A stretch of 64,000 nt of DNA, from positions 404,995 to 468,994 of the forward strand of contig JAJEKB010021165.1 in the NCBI GenBank assembly GCA_022393335.1. Reading direction: 5' to 3'. The notes under the pieces are model-generated. The model was given only the letters and a program-made list of their open reading frames with translations. It made no database searches and had not been told where the DNA came from. Both the position numbers and the translations under genes were made by a program. The stretch is from Macrotrachela quadricornifera (Eukaryota > Rotifera > Eurotatoria > Philodinida > Philodinidae). Every line of letters starts with the position of its first letter. Within the stretch, counting starts at the first letter, position 1. Below are positions 23,901 through 36,154 of this stretch, piece by piece.

Positions 23901-25642
23901 TTATCGTTTCTTGAGCTTCACAAATACTGCTTCCGGTTGAATAACCAGTATTTCCTTACGTTTAAAACCTTCTTCTAATTTCTCTCCAGGCAATATTATA
24001 TATTGACGAAGAATACGGACTAGACACATTTTCAGTTCCATTAGTGCAAAACGCATTCCAACACAATTTCTTGGTCCAGCACCGAATGGCATCCAAGCCA
24101 TTGGATGGCGGCGTGTCAAATGCCGTTCAGGTAAGAATATTTTTGGATCTTCAGATCCCCAAAGATCAGCATTGTAATGAATAGAAAACACATCAGTTTG
24201 AATGACACTACCTAGAAAAGAAATTAAATATATGCAACTAATAAAGCTTAATTAATTATAAAAGTAACCTGCTTCAATGGTGTAACCACAAATTGTAGTT
24301 GTTGTAATACATTCGCGTGAGACCGCACATACCGCTACAGGAAACATTCGAAGAACTTCACGTACAAATATATCTATGTAAGTCATATTGGCTACAAGAT
24401 TATAATTTTTTTGTTCGTCATCTGTCCATTCTTGTTGTTGGATTTCAGCAATGAGTTTCTCTTGAATATCTTGTTTTGTAGCTAAAATATATGTACAATT
24501 GGCAAGAGTAGTTGATGTTGTTTCAAATCCAGCAACCATAAAGGCAAATATATTAGCTAAAACTTCATCATGATGCAAAAATTTTGACATAAGTTCTTCA
24601 TTAACATGATCCTAAACGAATAAAAATGAAGTTTGTTGCCTATTTAATGTTAGTATAGACTAACTTTGACTTCATCAGCAGTGGATGCATTCATCAAGAG
24701 TTGTAACAAGTCAACTCGTTTTATTGATGATGACAATAATGTTGATTTTCGTAAATCGACGATTTTTTGTACCTGATTTATTAGCCAAGTGTTTGGTAAT
24801 TCTCCGAGATAAGTATCTAACGTTGGTATTAACTTACCAATAATTCTCTGTAATATTACTTGACTGATAAAAATATATTCAAGAGGACGTTTGAGAAATG
24901 ACATTACAGCACTTAATTTAGCAATCGGTAATCTTTCTGGATTTATTTCAAAGAATGTAGCTGATTTCTTCAAATAAATATTATCTATGTCATTTTGCAT
25001 ATCTGTTTCAATACCAAATGCACAACGACCTAAACATAATTGAAGAAAAGATATATTTTACATTCATTCAGAAGTTTTCTACTAACAGATGACATCCATT
25101 GTTAATCTTTTGTACAATTCATAGATATTAATTTCTTCGGTTTTACCATCCATCAATTGAGATAATTTAATCATCATTGCTTCGATACCTTGATGAACTA
25201 AAGGTAACATAAATTTAAGTTTGACTGTCGTAAATGTTGGATTGATAATATGTCGTTGACGACGCCATCTCAACCCTTCTGCTGTAAATAAATGGATTCT
25301 ATTGTCATTTTTCAAACGTCCAATAAATGGAACATGTCGTGAATAAAATGATGAAAAGTGTTTTATGAAGATTTCTTCAAGAAAGTCAACATCAAACACA
25401 ATATACAGAGGTCGTGTACCTTCGAACAAACCATAAATAGAACCGAATTGTCCAGTCCAATCTTGTAATAGTTTCGAATAACTTTTTGTCGTCCATAAAG
25501 TCTTACCATGACCGAAGAAGAAACGATGTGGTGATCCAGGAATACCACGCCGTTTGAAATAATCATAGCGACTATTGAGTGTCCGTAAGTAAACTGAGAC
25601 AAGACAGATGATAATCGTCAGAAGAATTAACGTGAAAAACAT
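23901..25642 (-). CDS. cytochrome P450, CYP3-clan-like (4 exons, about 524 aa)
   Basis: Minus-strand exons are 25642-25087, 25029-24665, 24611-24269 and 24211-23901; introns are about 55 bp, GT-AG, and the frame closes. The first ATG at 25642 gives MFFTLILLTIIICLVSVYLR, a normal signal anchor, then the Pro-rich hinge RRGIPGSPHRFFFG. Helix C shows WRRQRHIINPTF, the I-helix AGFETTSTTL, the ExxR motif REVLR, then LPERH. The heme loop is MPFGAGPRNCVG with the thiolate Cys near residue 471, followed by MRFALMELK, typical of the CYP3/CYP6 group. An open frame reaches 25762 through a GTG, but those 40 codons lie largely inside a foldback element and are not needed. Role: ER monooxygenase of xenobiotics or lipids; substrate unknown. 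No defect seen. Confidence 0.93.
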
Positions 25643-25662
25643 ACTGAATAAACAAATGTATA

Positions 25663-26581
25663 TACTTAGGGCATACCAAAAGTAGTGAGCCTGATACTTT
25701 ATTCTCGTATAGAAGGCTTGGAGAAATTTTCTTTTTTTACTAATAGATAGAGCGTGTTTCACTCTATTTTTCTATACTATTTGATCAATATGAAACTGTT
25801 ATCATAATAATAAAATTTCGATAAAATCTGTGTTTGTCGCATATACGCTGGTAGCATGAGCATGAGTGCTTGTGAGTATTTTTGGAATAACTTTTGATGA
25901 TAACAAGATAGAGAACTGCGGTTTTCGCCGTTGGAAAGAGGAGATGAAGACGCATCAAGCTATGTATTACTGATTTTTGTAACCTGCTTTTTGTAAGGTT
26001 TTAGCTCACCTTTTAAAGAGCAAATCTATTGCATGAGTTGTTTATAGTAAATTGTCAATAATCGTGTTCACATTTAAACCGTTAATCGAAGATCTACAAA
26101 CTGCGTAAGACTCAGCTCTTTAAATTTAATTATTTATGGATAATACCTATTCTAGACGAATCTCTACTAGGATATTCTATCAAATTGTTTGCTTTTTCTT
26201 TTTTTCATGAAACAAGCGTTTGTCCGACGGTTAGAAAATAGAATAAAAAAACCGTCAGAAATCATGTTAGAAAAATCAATAATATATGGTTCGATGCGAC
26301 TTCATCTCCTCTTTCCAACGGCGAAAACCGTAGTTCTCTATATTGTTTCTATGAAAAGTTATTCCAAAAATACACACGAGGTTTCATGCTACCAGCACAT
26401 ATGCGACAGAAACCGATCTTATCGAAATTTTATTATTATGATAACAGTTTCATATTGATCAAATAGCATAGAAAAATAGAGTGAAACACGCTCTATCTAT
26501 TGGTAAAAAAAGAAAATTTCTCCAAGCCTTCGATACAAGAATAAAGTATCAGGCTCACTACTTTTGGTATACCCTAAGTAT
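25663..26581. mobile_element. foldback element 3 at the P450 start
   Basis: ACTTAGGGCATACCAAAAGT at the left is mirrored by ACTTTTGGTATACCCTAAGT at the right, and the arms align inward to about 26000 and 26255 (loop about 250 bp). The left end lies 21 bp from the P450 start codon, so the element occupies the position of its promoter or 5' leader. The arms carry an in-frame run that extends the P450 frame upstream (starting VKHALSI-like from GTG); the mirrored copy shows almost the same peptide, which proves the sequence belongs to the element. TA is found at both ends. Confidence 0.87.
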
Positions 26582-28797
26582 TATCAATTGATTTTTGTTT
26601 ACTTTTTAAAACGTGAGAGAATAGATATTCTGTTTCTATATCAATTATTTTTACAACTGTTAATCCCAAGGAGTCAATGCACGAAAGCTACGACACATCG
26701 TGCTCAATCAATGTCTTAGATTTCAATGAAATTTTGCCAGTATGTAGCCCTAAGTAAGTTATGAAAACACTAAAAATACCTCTTTTGTGGAGATATTTGA
26801 TTCACAATACCGATATCCTCACGCAAAAAATGACTACAATTGATGCAAACCATATACATTGTATATTTTGCAATTCATCAATAGCAGGGTTTGTCGAGCT
26901 GAAATTTTGTAGGCATATACGACTATAAGTGCCCTACATATTGGTACACTTAAAAACAATATAGCGAGATTTCATAGGTTATCGATATCCTCTCTACCTT
27001 GTGACCAGGCTTTTTATCCGATTATGAGCTTCCGCTTTGGAATTAAGTACTAGTGACCCGTAACTATTATTAGCAATTTTCAAAATCGTAACCTTTTGAG
27101 ATCCACTCATATGACAGCTACTCCGTCCAATAGTTGCCAATTTGACTACTTTTTTGTATATGCCATATAGAGGCAATTGTTTCATGAATTTTCACACAAA
27201 CCGTTGAAAAAAATATAGTACCGTTCTCAAGATATTTTATTTTTTCTGAGAGCATCATTACAAAATCGTAGCTTCTCATTTTACTAACATCTAAAAACAA
27301 CTTTTTATCTACACATTTGCACACAAATTGAAGTATGTTCTTATGTATTTTATCTAAAAAATATGTGAAGATAAGTAAAACTTAGAAGTGCATGTATTGA
27401 TGATTAAGAAAAAAAGAATTAACTAAGATTTGATAATAAATATGACTGATATATATCATTGTGGAAATATTTTCAATATTATAATCCATATATTTCATAT
27501 TAAATTTATGAAATACCGATGTAATACAATACAATGCAATAAAGAAGAAAATTAAAATAGATAGTTACGAAAAAGAACAATTATATATGGATAATTATAA
27601 ATTGAATTTTATTGAATGAAATTTATATATGTTTGATAGGAATTCTTTTGCTTATATATATATTGAGAATTAGAAAGCATCATTCAGAATCTGTTTACTA
27701 TTTCCATCACTTCCTTTTGAATTATTGTTGATTTTAAGAAAGATTGAAAAAGCAGTTTCTCTGAGATTTGAATACTTTATGACAATATAGAATATTTGTT
27801 TTTCTTTAATTTTAGATGCATCATTTCGAGAGAAGACACAAAGAAAAGAACTAAAATATGACAGATTATGATATGAATCACTTCCAGTTTTGTTATTCTT
27901 TATAAGAAAAAACCTAGGTTATCATACATGTCCTATGAATGAGCAAACAATAAAAGAAAATAAAGAGTTATATTCTTTTCTTTCAAGAATATTATTTCAA
28001 TAAGGATTTATTAGATCATACAACTGAAAAATAAATAAGATAATTTTATATTTCCATTTGATCAAGACATCTTTGAAAAGTCTTTCGTTATAAAATTTTT
28101 GAATAAACCTATACAAAGTTCTCAGTTAAACACTAATGACACATCGATTTTTTACCTTTTTGAAATTGTTTTGTATTTTTCAATTTTCTCAGCAACTGTT
28201 CGATCGTTCGAATCACAGAATGTCGCTAAAGATCGATAAAAAACATTCTTCACAAAATTATCTAAGTGATTACCCTAGTCTCAATCCTGTTCATTCCTTG
28301 AGAAACCCTGAAAGGATCCGGAATCTCAAGGATCTTGAGAGGAAAACAATAGATTCCTGAGAAAAACTGTTCAAGAAAAAAAATTTTCAAAAGCTTAAAA
28401 AACTTCAAATGTGGCCAGGATCTTGATAAAAAATTACAAGGATTTAGTTAGGATCCTTTCAAGTTTATGTTTAGAGGCTATTGAAAATTTAATCTTTTAG
28501 GATTCTGTTCGGAACTTACTAAGAATAAATAGAACGATTCGTTGAATTTTTTTTGGCTAGGTTCAGATCAGGATCCTTTCGAGACTTTGAAATCTATAGG
28601 TCACAACAGAGTTGCGATAGGTCAGTAGCAAGTTTTTCGAAAAAACTGCTTATAATGCTTATTATTTTCGACAAAGTTCCAAATATATTTTTTAAATGAA
28701 ATTTAAAAAAATGCAAATATTTTTTTTATTCAATTAAACTAAAAAGATCTCAAATGTATTTTTAGATGAGTTGAACTTAATAAAATTCAAATAAAAT
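26582..28797. other. intergenic, decayed repeats
   Basis: The part at 26650-27330 has transposon-like phrases (GTCGAGCTGAAATTTTGTAGG) but no ends. The part at 27400-28130 is very AT-rich. Between 28290 and 28600 the word AGGATCCTT/AAGGATCCGG recurs several times (28313, 28451, 28573), a short degenerate repeat. No gene is supported. Confidence 0.4.
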
Positions 28798-29982
28798 GGG
28801 TGCGCCAGGTGAAATCAGCCTCTCAGTATTTTAGCGATATTTTTCGTATTTTTCATTCAATCAGGCTGTTTTTTTTTAAAGATTCGTTATATCAAGTTCT
28901 ACAAAATTATGCTATTTTTATTAATGTAAATACATTTTTCACAGACGATTTTAATTGTTGAATCAGTGTTGCTTTTGACTTGACCTTACTCCAATCGATA
29001 GTGTTAGCGAATTCATCCCAAATTGAATAGCCCAAAGGGTTCAAATCCGGACTATTAGGAGGCCAACAATCTTTGTCAATAAATGATGGAAAATTCTCTT
29101 GACACCATTTGTGTTAAATGATGTTGGTGTGGCTTCGCACCATCGTGCTGAAAGATCCAGTCGTCACCAAAAACTTTATTCTCGTATTTTAAAGCTACGG
29201 GAAGCACTTTTTTGATATAACAATCATGATCGACCGTCCCGTCATCCAAGATCACCAAGGGTGTGATACCCTTGGAGCAGGCCCCCAGCCACACCATTAT
29301 TTTTTGTGGAAATTTTCGTCTCTGCTGAATGCCACCTTTTTTTATTGACATCAGCACGATCTTGAGCCCACACTCGGTCATTTTGAGAGTTATAGGCACC
29401 GTCAATGTCGAAAAACTTCTCGTCCGAAAAGAGAATTTTCATGGTTTCTGCTTTTCGAAAATCGTGTCGAACCCAATTTGCAAATTTTTTCCGTTTGATC
29501 TTTTGATCATCGGAAAGTGTTGGTTCGATTACGTCTTTATAGGGCTTCAGTCCTAAATCTATTTTTAATATTCGCCTAATACTTGTAGAAATATCAAGCT
29601 CAATCGATAGCTTTCGAGCAGATACTCTTTTTTTTCGGCGTAAACGGTTTTTCACCTTTAGAATATGATTTTTGGTTCTGACTATACGTGGACCACCACG
29701 TGTACCAGGTAGTTCGATAGATCCGGTTTGACGGATCATCTGACACCACCTTCTGACTGTTGTTAAACTGATGCCACCATTTTGGTACTTGGAAAGTACA
29801 ACGTTTTGCAGATCTTTACTTTTCATTTTTCTTAAACTCGTCAATAATATCAATATAGATTTAAAACTGATAAATGTGTAGAACTTTTGATGGGGAATTT
29901 TAAAAAAAAACCAACCCAATCGGATGAAAATTAAAAAAGATGTCGCTAATATCCGGAGGGGCTCATTTCACCTGGCACACCC
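28798..29982 (-). mobile_element. mariner-like element with both TIRs (1185 bp)
   Basis: The left terminus GGGTGCGCCAGGTGAAATCA and the reverse complement of the right terminus GGGTGTGCCAGGTGAAATGA match over about 43 bp with few differences. A TA is found 2-3 bp outside each end but not exactly abutting. Inside, on the minus strand, is a transposase with two frameshifts. Length and layout are normal for mariner. Confidence 0.85.
28907..29826 (-). pseudogene. mariner transposase with two frameshifts
   Basis: From the ATG at 29826 the protein reads MKSKDLQNVVLSKYQNGGIS, then a helix-turn-helix, and reaches the first catalytic Asp in LFSDEKFFDIDGAYNSQNDR. A run of seven T at 29337-29343 (A on the coding strand) shifts the frame. 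The next frame gives KFPQKIMVWLGACSKGITPL and the second Asp in IFQHDGAKPH; a second shift near 29113 leads to KWCQENFPSFIDKDCWPPNS, PDLNPLGYSIWDEF and a stop at 28907. The third catalytic residue is Asp (SPDLNP) about 32-33 residues after the second, mariner rather than Tc1 style. Both lesions are single-base, so the copy is young or the sequence has errors. Confidence 0.83.
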
Positions 29983-29989
29983 GTTACTA

Positions 29990-30391
29990 ACCAGGTCGTC
30001 CATTCTGACCACCGGAAACGACTACAAAATGATGCAATACGGCACTAATTTTCACCGTATTTCTATATATTTATTGGTAAATACTCTTCTGATAGAAATT
30101 TTTTGTTCTGACCGAATCTGGCAGATACACATTATTCAAATGTTCCATTTATATCTCGTGCTGATAATCCATCAAACGTTATCTCAAGCTTGTCTAATTG
30201 AACAAGTTTGGACTAAATGTGAACAAAAAATATGTGCAAACAATTGAGAGGCAAATAATGAGTATCATTTAGCTCGACGGATCAAACAAAAGGCAAAAGA
30301 ACTTGATCAACAAATGGTACAAGACATAAATAAGGATGTTAGGAAGAAGCGTCGAAGTATGTGGCGAGACGAACTTTTTACAGTTTATTAA
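29990..30391 (+). pseudogene. possible gene remnant, unknown family
   Basis: Downstream of the mariner, one plus-strand frame reads LSQACLIEQVWTKCEQKICA, hits a TGA at 30245-30247 and continues as EYHLARRIKQKAKELDQQMV and DVRKKRRSMWRDELF to a stop at 30391. The part after the stop has ordinary coding composition with a charged helix. A different frame upstream also looks coding-like. I cannot name the family. It may be the edge of a gene hit by the mariner. Confidence 0.3.
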
Positions 30392-30968
30392 ATGTAGCTC
30401 GATATTTATCTAAAAACTTTTGCATCGCTTATTAGTAAACTTTGCACATTTATTTTCCAATCGTCGATATGAAAGTTTACTCTCTACGAAGAGTTTAATT
30501 TGTCTAGTAATAAATAAAATGACTTAAAATAATTTTCATATAATATTATCTATATAGATCATATAGAAATATTTCAATGTAGATTATTCAAACCTTTGAA
30601 TTGATGAGAAATCATGGCTTAATCATGATATTTGACGTAGAACATATGAATAAGAAGAAAGAGAACATCTAGAATATCTTTTAGTTATAAATGCAAATAT
30701 CATCAATATGTGAATAATCTCTTCTTTTGCGTTGTCAACATTATCAACCAGGATAAAATTTCAATAAAAACAAAATACATATCATGACCTTTTCAAAAAA
30801 TAAAATGACCCACTTTTTTTTTTGATTAAATCAATAAATGTTTTTGATTTAAAAGATGATGATGCATTTTTTCTCCCGAATCATAATGACAAGCAAAAAA
30901 AAATGTCGAATATAAATACCATTATAAAAATCTCTCTTCATTAAAACAAATTTATATTCTAATATAAG
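30392..30968. other. intergenic, upstream of SDR
   Basis: AT-rich; TATAAATA and ATTATAAAAATC occur at about 30911-30933, 35-55 bp before the SDR start, and may be its core promoter. Confidence 0.4.
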
Positions 30969-32120
30969 ATGACATCGTGTCCTTTTCGCAATCATTGTTC
31001 TCGACGTTCTACACCAATATCAACATCAATATCAAAATTTGGTCCCAGAACAACAGCACTTGAAGTTGTCAAAGAACTTAACGCAATACTTGATGGAAAA
31101 GTAGCAATTATTACAGGTGGTGCATCTGGTAAGTTATACATATTAGTCTTATTATTTTTTCTATTGATTTTTTCGATATATAAGGACTTGGTATTGAAAC
31201 AGCTCGAGCATTGGCAACTGCAAATGCTCATGTAATTATAACGGCACGTGATATGACAAAAGGTCAACAAGTAGTTGAAGATATTAAAAAATCAACTGGT
31301 AATTATAAAATTGAAGTCATGGAACTTGATTTGACTTCTTTACAATCGGTTAGAAATTTTGTTGAAAAATTTCGACAACGACGAATTCCACTCAATATTC
31401 TCATCTGTAAGTTAAACAAATTTCTCATATAAACATTATTCAATAATTAATTTATCATATGTAGGTAATGCTGGTATAATGGCATGTCCATATTCCAAAA
31501 CAATTGATGGTTTTGAATCACAACTTGGTGTTAATCATCTTGCTCATTTTTATCTTGCTAATCTTCTTTTACCTGAATTAAAATTAGGAAAACCATCACG
31601 TCTTATTGTTGTCAGTTCAGTAGCAAATAAAAATGGTGGAATTAATTTTGATGATATTAACTCAGAAAAATTTTATGATAAATGGTTTGCTTATGCACAA
31701 AGTAAATCAGCAAATATTCTTTTTGCAAAACAATTCAATAAATTATATGAAAAAAATGGAATACAAGCATTTTCTTTACATCCCGGTGTTATTCTTACGA
31801 ATTTACAACGACATACACCAAATGAAGAATTACAAGCATTTGGTTTTTTTAAAGAAGATGGAACACTTGCTGATCTTTGTAAAACAATTGAACAAGGAGC
31901 TGCAACTAGTGTATATGCTGCTTTAGCACAAGAACTTAACAATCATGGAGGAGAATATCTTGAAGATTGTGCAATTAGTCGAGGATTAAATGTAGGGGAA
32001 GGTTATTGGGGAATGGGACCACATGTTATTGATATGAACAATGCTCAACGTCTTTGGATATTAAGTGAACAATTATTAGCATCAAAAATAAATTTTAATC
32101 AAACTTATTCTGATAATTAA
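30969..32120 (+). CDS. short-chain dehydrogenase/reductase (3 exons, 345 aa)
   Basis: Exons 30969-31128, 31185-31406 and 31465-32120; both introns are about 57 bp, GT-AG, phase 1, and the joined frame closes. The first intron splits the nucleotide-binding motif: IITGGASG in exon 1 joins GLGIETARALA in exon 2 (TGxxxGxG, residues 49-56). NAGIM follows near 129, the catalytic Ser in VVSSVA near 178, and Tyr-Lys in YAQSK near 204-208. The motif set and HPGV segment resemble the WWOX/retinol-dehydrogenase-like branch, without WW domains. Expected role: NAD(P)-dependent oxidation or reduction of a steroid, retinoid or other carbonyl compound. All catalytic residues are present. A single gene, tail to tail with the ACSL gene. 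Confidence 0.92.
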
Positions 32121-32179
32121 AAGAAAAGACATTGAAACTTTACATATTATTTATTCATCTAAACTTTATTAGACTTCTT

Positions 32180-32185
32180 AATAAA
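32180..32185 (+). promoter_or_regulatory. polyadenylation signal of SDR
   Basis: AATAAA 60 bp after the SDR stop codon. Confidence 0.5.
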
Positions 32186-32822
32186 GAAAGTCAATGACTT
32201 TAAGATAGACACAAATTCAATTAAACATACACTAAATTAAATCATATTTCTCTAAAGTATCTAAAAATAATAATTAAACAATGTTGTAATAGATTTTAGC
32301 TAACCAAACTCTGCTAGTAAACTATACTGAATGCTCCTATTTAAATAATATTAATCATTTTTCATCATACATTCCTACTAAATAGATTGTATGAATAATT
32401 ATTTATTCATTAAATCCTTTGATAAAATTATTTAAAGAAAAGATAAATGAAAAATCATATTATTCGTTAAATATCCTAACTTTGAAAAAAGTAAATCTTA
32501 TTGAAATAAAGTATTTAACCGATGAATTAGTCGCATTTAAATATATTTTTCAAAATTTTTAGATTTTTTTATGAAACGCGTTCAGACGTTTCGAATGTTT
32601 CACTGGGGACGTGTTTAGACGCGCCTCACTGTTAGCGTTCCATACGCAAATGAAACGCGTTTTGAGGCACAAAAATATTTACATGGGTTAATCTTCTATG
32701 TAGTAAGAATTGAAACGACTTTTCGAGTTTAACATATATATTTTATTTTTTTGATGATCAAAAAATTTGTCACCTTAAAAATGTGATAGGAAATATTGTC
32801 TTGTTTAAATAATGATAATATA
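32186..32822. other. intergenic between convergent genes
   Basis: Contains a local GC-rich patch at 32570-32665 in which ATGAAACGCGTT occurs twice as a direct repeat (about 32571 and 32650) with GCGCC between. No gene. Confidence 0.45.
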
Positions 32823-35800
32823 TTATTGAATATGTTGATACATATGATTAATTTGTTCTTCAAAATATTTCAATAATTCCGGTCGTTTTGCTTTCATTGT
32901 TGGTGTTAAAAGATTATTTTCAATTGAAAATTGTTCCGGATGAAGATAAATATCTTTTGACTAATACGAAAAAGAAAATTTAATATAAAAAAGTAAAATT
33001 AAACATACCCTTTCAAAACCTTTTAATCCATTTAATTTTTCCAATTGTTTAATATCATCAAAAATTAAATTTTTTATTTCAATTTGTTTACATAATTGTA
33101 TTATATCACCTGAAAGATTATTTTCACGTGCATATTTAATAATAATATCAGGATTAGGAATAATTATAGATACAATATTATTCTATTAAATAGAAAATAA
33201 TTTATCAAAAAAACTAACTCATATATATTATTTCATTTACTTTATAACTATTTCCATAAACAAATGCTTGAGATATATATTTACTTTGAATATAAATATT
33301 TTCAATACGTTCAGGTGCGATATATTCACCCTTAAAATATTAAATTATTACAAAAAATCATCAAAATAAACTAAACCTACTTGTGATAATTTAAACATAT
33401 GTTTTTTTCGATCAATAATTTGAATTTGTCCACTCTAAAAAATAAACCAATAAAAAATTCAAAAAAAAATAAATAAAAATCTTTCTACTGGTATCCATTT
33501 AGCTATATCTCCTGTATGTAACCATCCATCATTATCGATCGCTTCACGTGTTTTTATTTCATCTCGATAATATCCTTTAAATACATTAGCACCTTTAATA
33601 CATAATTCTCCAACATTATCCTTTGCAAAATATAACATATCAGGTACATCAACTAATTTAATCATATTACAATGTATTGGTACACCAATATTTCCAATAG
33701 ATGAATCTTCAATCATTTGACAAGTTGATACACCACAACATTCTGTTTGTCCATAACCTTCAACAATTTTTACTCCAGATACATGTCTCATAAATTGTAA
33801 AACTGATGGAGATATTGGTGCAGCACCACTTAAAATTAATTTAACACGTCCACCAAGACTTTTTTCAACACGTTGTAAAACAATAACACTCCAAATTTTA
33901 TTAAGTACTCCACGATATGTATCACCATCATCCGATTTAGATGATAATATCATATTAAAAAATAATTCCTTGAGAGGTTGCATTTGAATACCAGATGCTT
34001 GAATTGTATCATACTATAAGTCATACAAATAAATCTTTCTTTCAATTACTTTAAGTCCATTCGAAAAAAACTAAAATAAAATTACCATTTTATTAAGAAT
34101 TCTTGGTACAGTTGGTAAAAATGTTGGTTTTAAATGATTAAGATCATCAGATAATTGAGTTATATCACCTAAATAATATCCAATTTTAAAACCATTGCAT
34201 AAACAATAAAGCTAAACAAAACAAAATATTTTTAAATGTAAAATTTTTATTTTATTTTTATAATTCTAACTTCAACAACTTGTTCATATGCATGAGCCAA
34301 TGGTAAATATGATATAACTGTTTCTAATTGAGTAAATATTGTTTTCTAGAAAACAGAAAAAGACTTTTTTTTAATTTTTATAATAATAATACAAAAATAT
34401 ATTTTTTACAAAATGTTCAGCTGCTGATTGAATAACAGAAACAATATTTTTATGTGTAAACATAACACCTTTTGGTAAACCTGTTGTACCACTTGTATAA
34501 CAAATTTCAAATATATCATCAGATTTAGGTGGCTAAAAATTCAATTTAAATTAAATATTTAAATTAAATATTAAATAAATCTTACATTATGTTTTAATGG
34601 TCTTGATTGACCAAGTTCCTAAAAATTTTCTTAATAAGAAAAAACAAAAGAGAAATAAATCTTACTAATAATTGATTATATTTAAGAATTTCAATTCGTT
34701 TTTTATAAGCTATTTTATATATTTCATTTTGTTTATCATTAGAAAATGTTTTTGTTAATATAATTCGTTTTAATGATGGAATTTTTTTAATTATATTAAG
34801 TAATATTAAAACATTTTCAGGTTTATCAACAAATATTGTTTTTAATGAAGCTTAAACAAAATAATTATATTTTACTATTTTTCTTTTTTTATATAAATAT
34901 ACTTTGATTAATAATATGAATAATAGCTTCTTGTCCAAGTGTATCATAAAGTGGAACATATATCATACTTTGAAAATGACATGATAATGATATTGTTAAC
35001 CACTAGAAATAAATAAAATTATTTATATTTAAAGTTAGTTTTTTTTTCTATATAAAACATACTTCAACACTATTAACTGCATATATACCAATAAATGTAT
35101 TTTGTCCAGCTACTTCGCCTAATTGTAAAAGGCCACTAGCAACACATGTAGCAGCATATTCAGTCTAGATATTTATGGGTATTCAAAAGTAGAATCGATA
35201 TTTTTCAAAACCAACAAAAAAAACACACATCGCAATTGAGTTCTAATTGTCACAGAAAACGTTTCAGATCAAAATAATGAATTCTTCAGTTTTGCGAGGA
35301 AAAACTTTCGGATATTTTTGGGCTTTGAGAACTCCAAAATTCGTAGAATGAGGCATCTGGGAATTTGATATCTATGACAAGTTTTGCTCTACTCAGACGT
35401 CCATCCATCTATCGGTAACTTCGGAAAGAGAAGAATTTCCTTAAATGGCTGGAATTTCTATTTCAGTTTTGAATTATTTAACACGTTCCTGAAATTGAAA
35501 TTCTATACATTTAATTTAATTATTGTCCTATTAGTTGAAGAGTGATCAACAATCATAAAAAAAAAGAAAACTTTATCAATCCTTCGAAAAGAAAATTCAA
35601 TACTAATTTTAAGTATTATTTATATAAGTATTATGAATTACTTGTTCGTATGTTATCCATTTATATTGAGATTGACGATCTATTCTATAACCTAAAAATC
35701 TGTTATCTCCTTAAAAACAAAAGATTATATACATATATATTAAATAAAAACTAATAAAATATGTACCATATTTATTTGCAACATATTTTCCAATTTGAAA

Positions 35801-36010
35801 ACCTTCATAAACTGTTGTAAAAGTTCGATTATCGAAATGAGATTTTCCAGTTGTTAGTAATGATTGAGATCCAAGTGTTGCAGCAACTCGACCTTCTCGA
35901 CATCCTTGACTCTTAAATATAAAAATAATATTATTAATATTTTTATATTTAAAATCTTTCTTTACCTCAGCTGATACAGTCAAACTTTGACTATTCAAAT
36001 TTTCATCCAT
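32823..36010 (-). CDS. long-chain acyl-CoA synthetase, ACSL type (15 exons, 660 aa)
   Basis: Minus-strand exons: 36010-35966, 35911-35767, 35709-35642, 35164-35063, 35002-34903, 34850-34666, 34618-34586, 34532-34410, 34345-34271, 34211-34086, 34013-33489, 33434-33381, 33330-33241, 33182-33009 and 32960-32823. All introns are GT-AG; the sum of 1983 bases closes without a stop. The AMP-binding P-loop [13 protein letters not shown] starts near residue 238, EGYGQTE near 419, GWLHTGD near 500, and [20 protein letters not shown] spans the linker. The N-terminal part has [12 protein letters not shown], usual in this family. The enzyme activates long-chain fatty acids to acyl-CoA with ATP, on ER, mitochondrial or peroxisomal membranes. 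Length is slightly short for an ACSL; no clear N-terminal membrane anchor is seen, so the start could lie in an unseen upstream exon. Most introns are 45-60 bp; intron 3 is 477 bp. Confidence 0.93.
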
Positions 36011-36154
36011 ATATTTAAAAAGTTAATTTAATGATTTTCGAAAACACAAATAATTTCAACTAGAAAAGAAAGTAATAATAATCTTATATTCAATATTAAA
36101 TTTATCTTGCATTATTAGATAAATAATAGCATTAGAATATTTAAATGAGAGGTC

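Noticed and set aside
25643..25762. GTG-started 40-residue N-terminal extension of the second P450
   Set aside because: GTG is an unlikely start in an animal gene. Most of the extension lies within a foldback arm whose mirror copy encodes the same peptide, and the ATG at 25642 gives a normal signal anchor.
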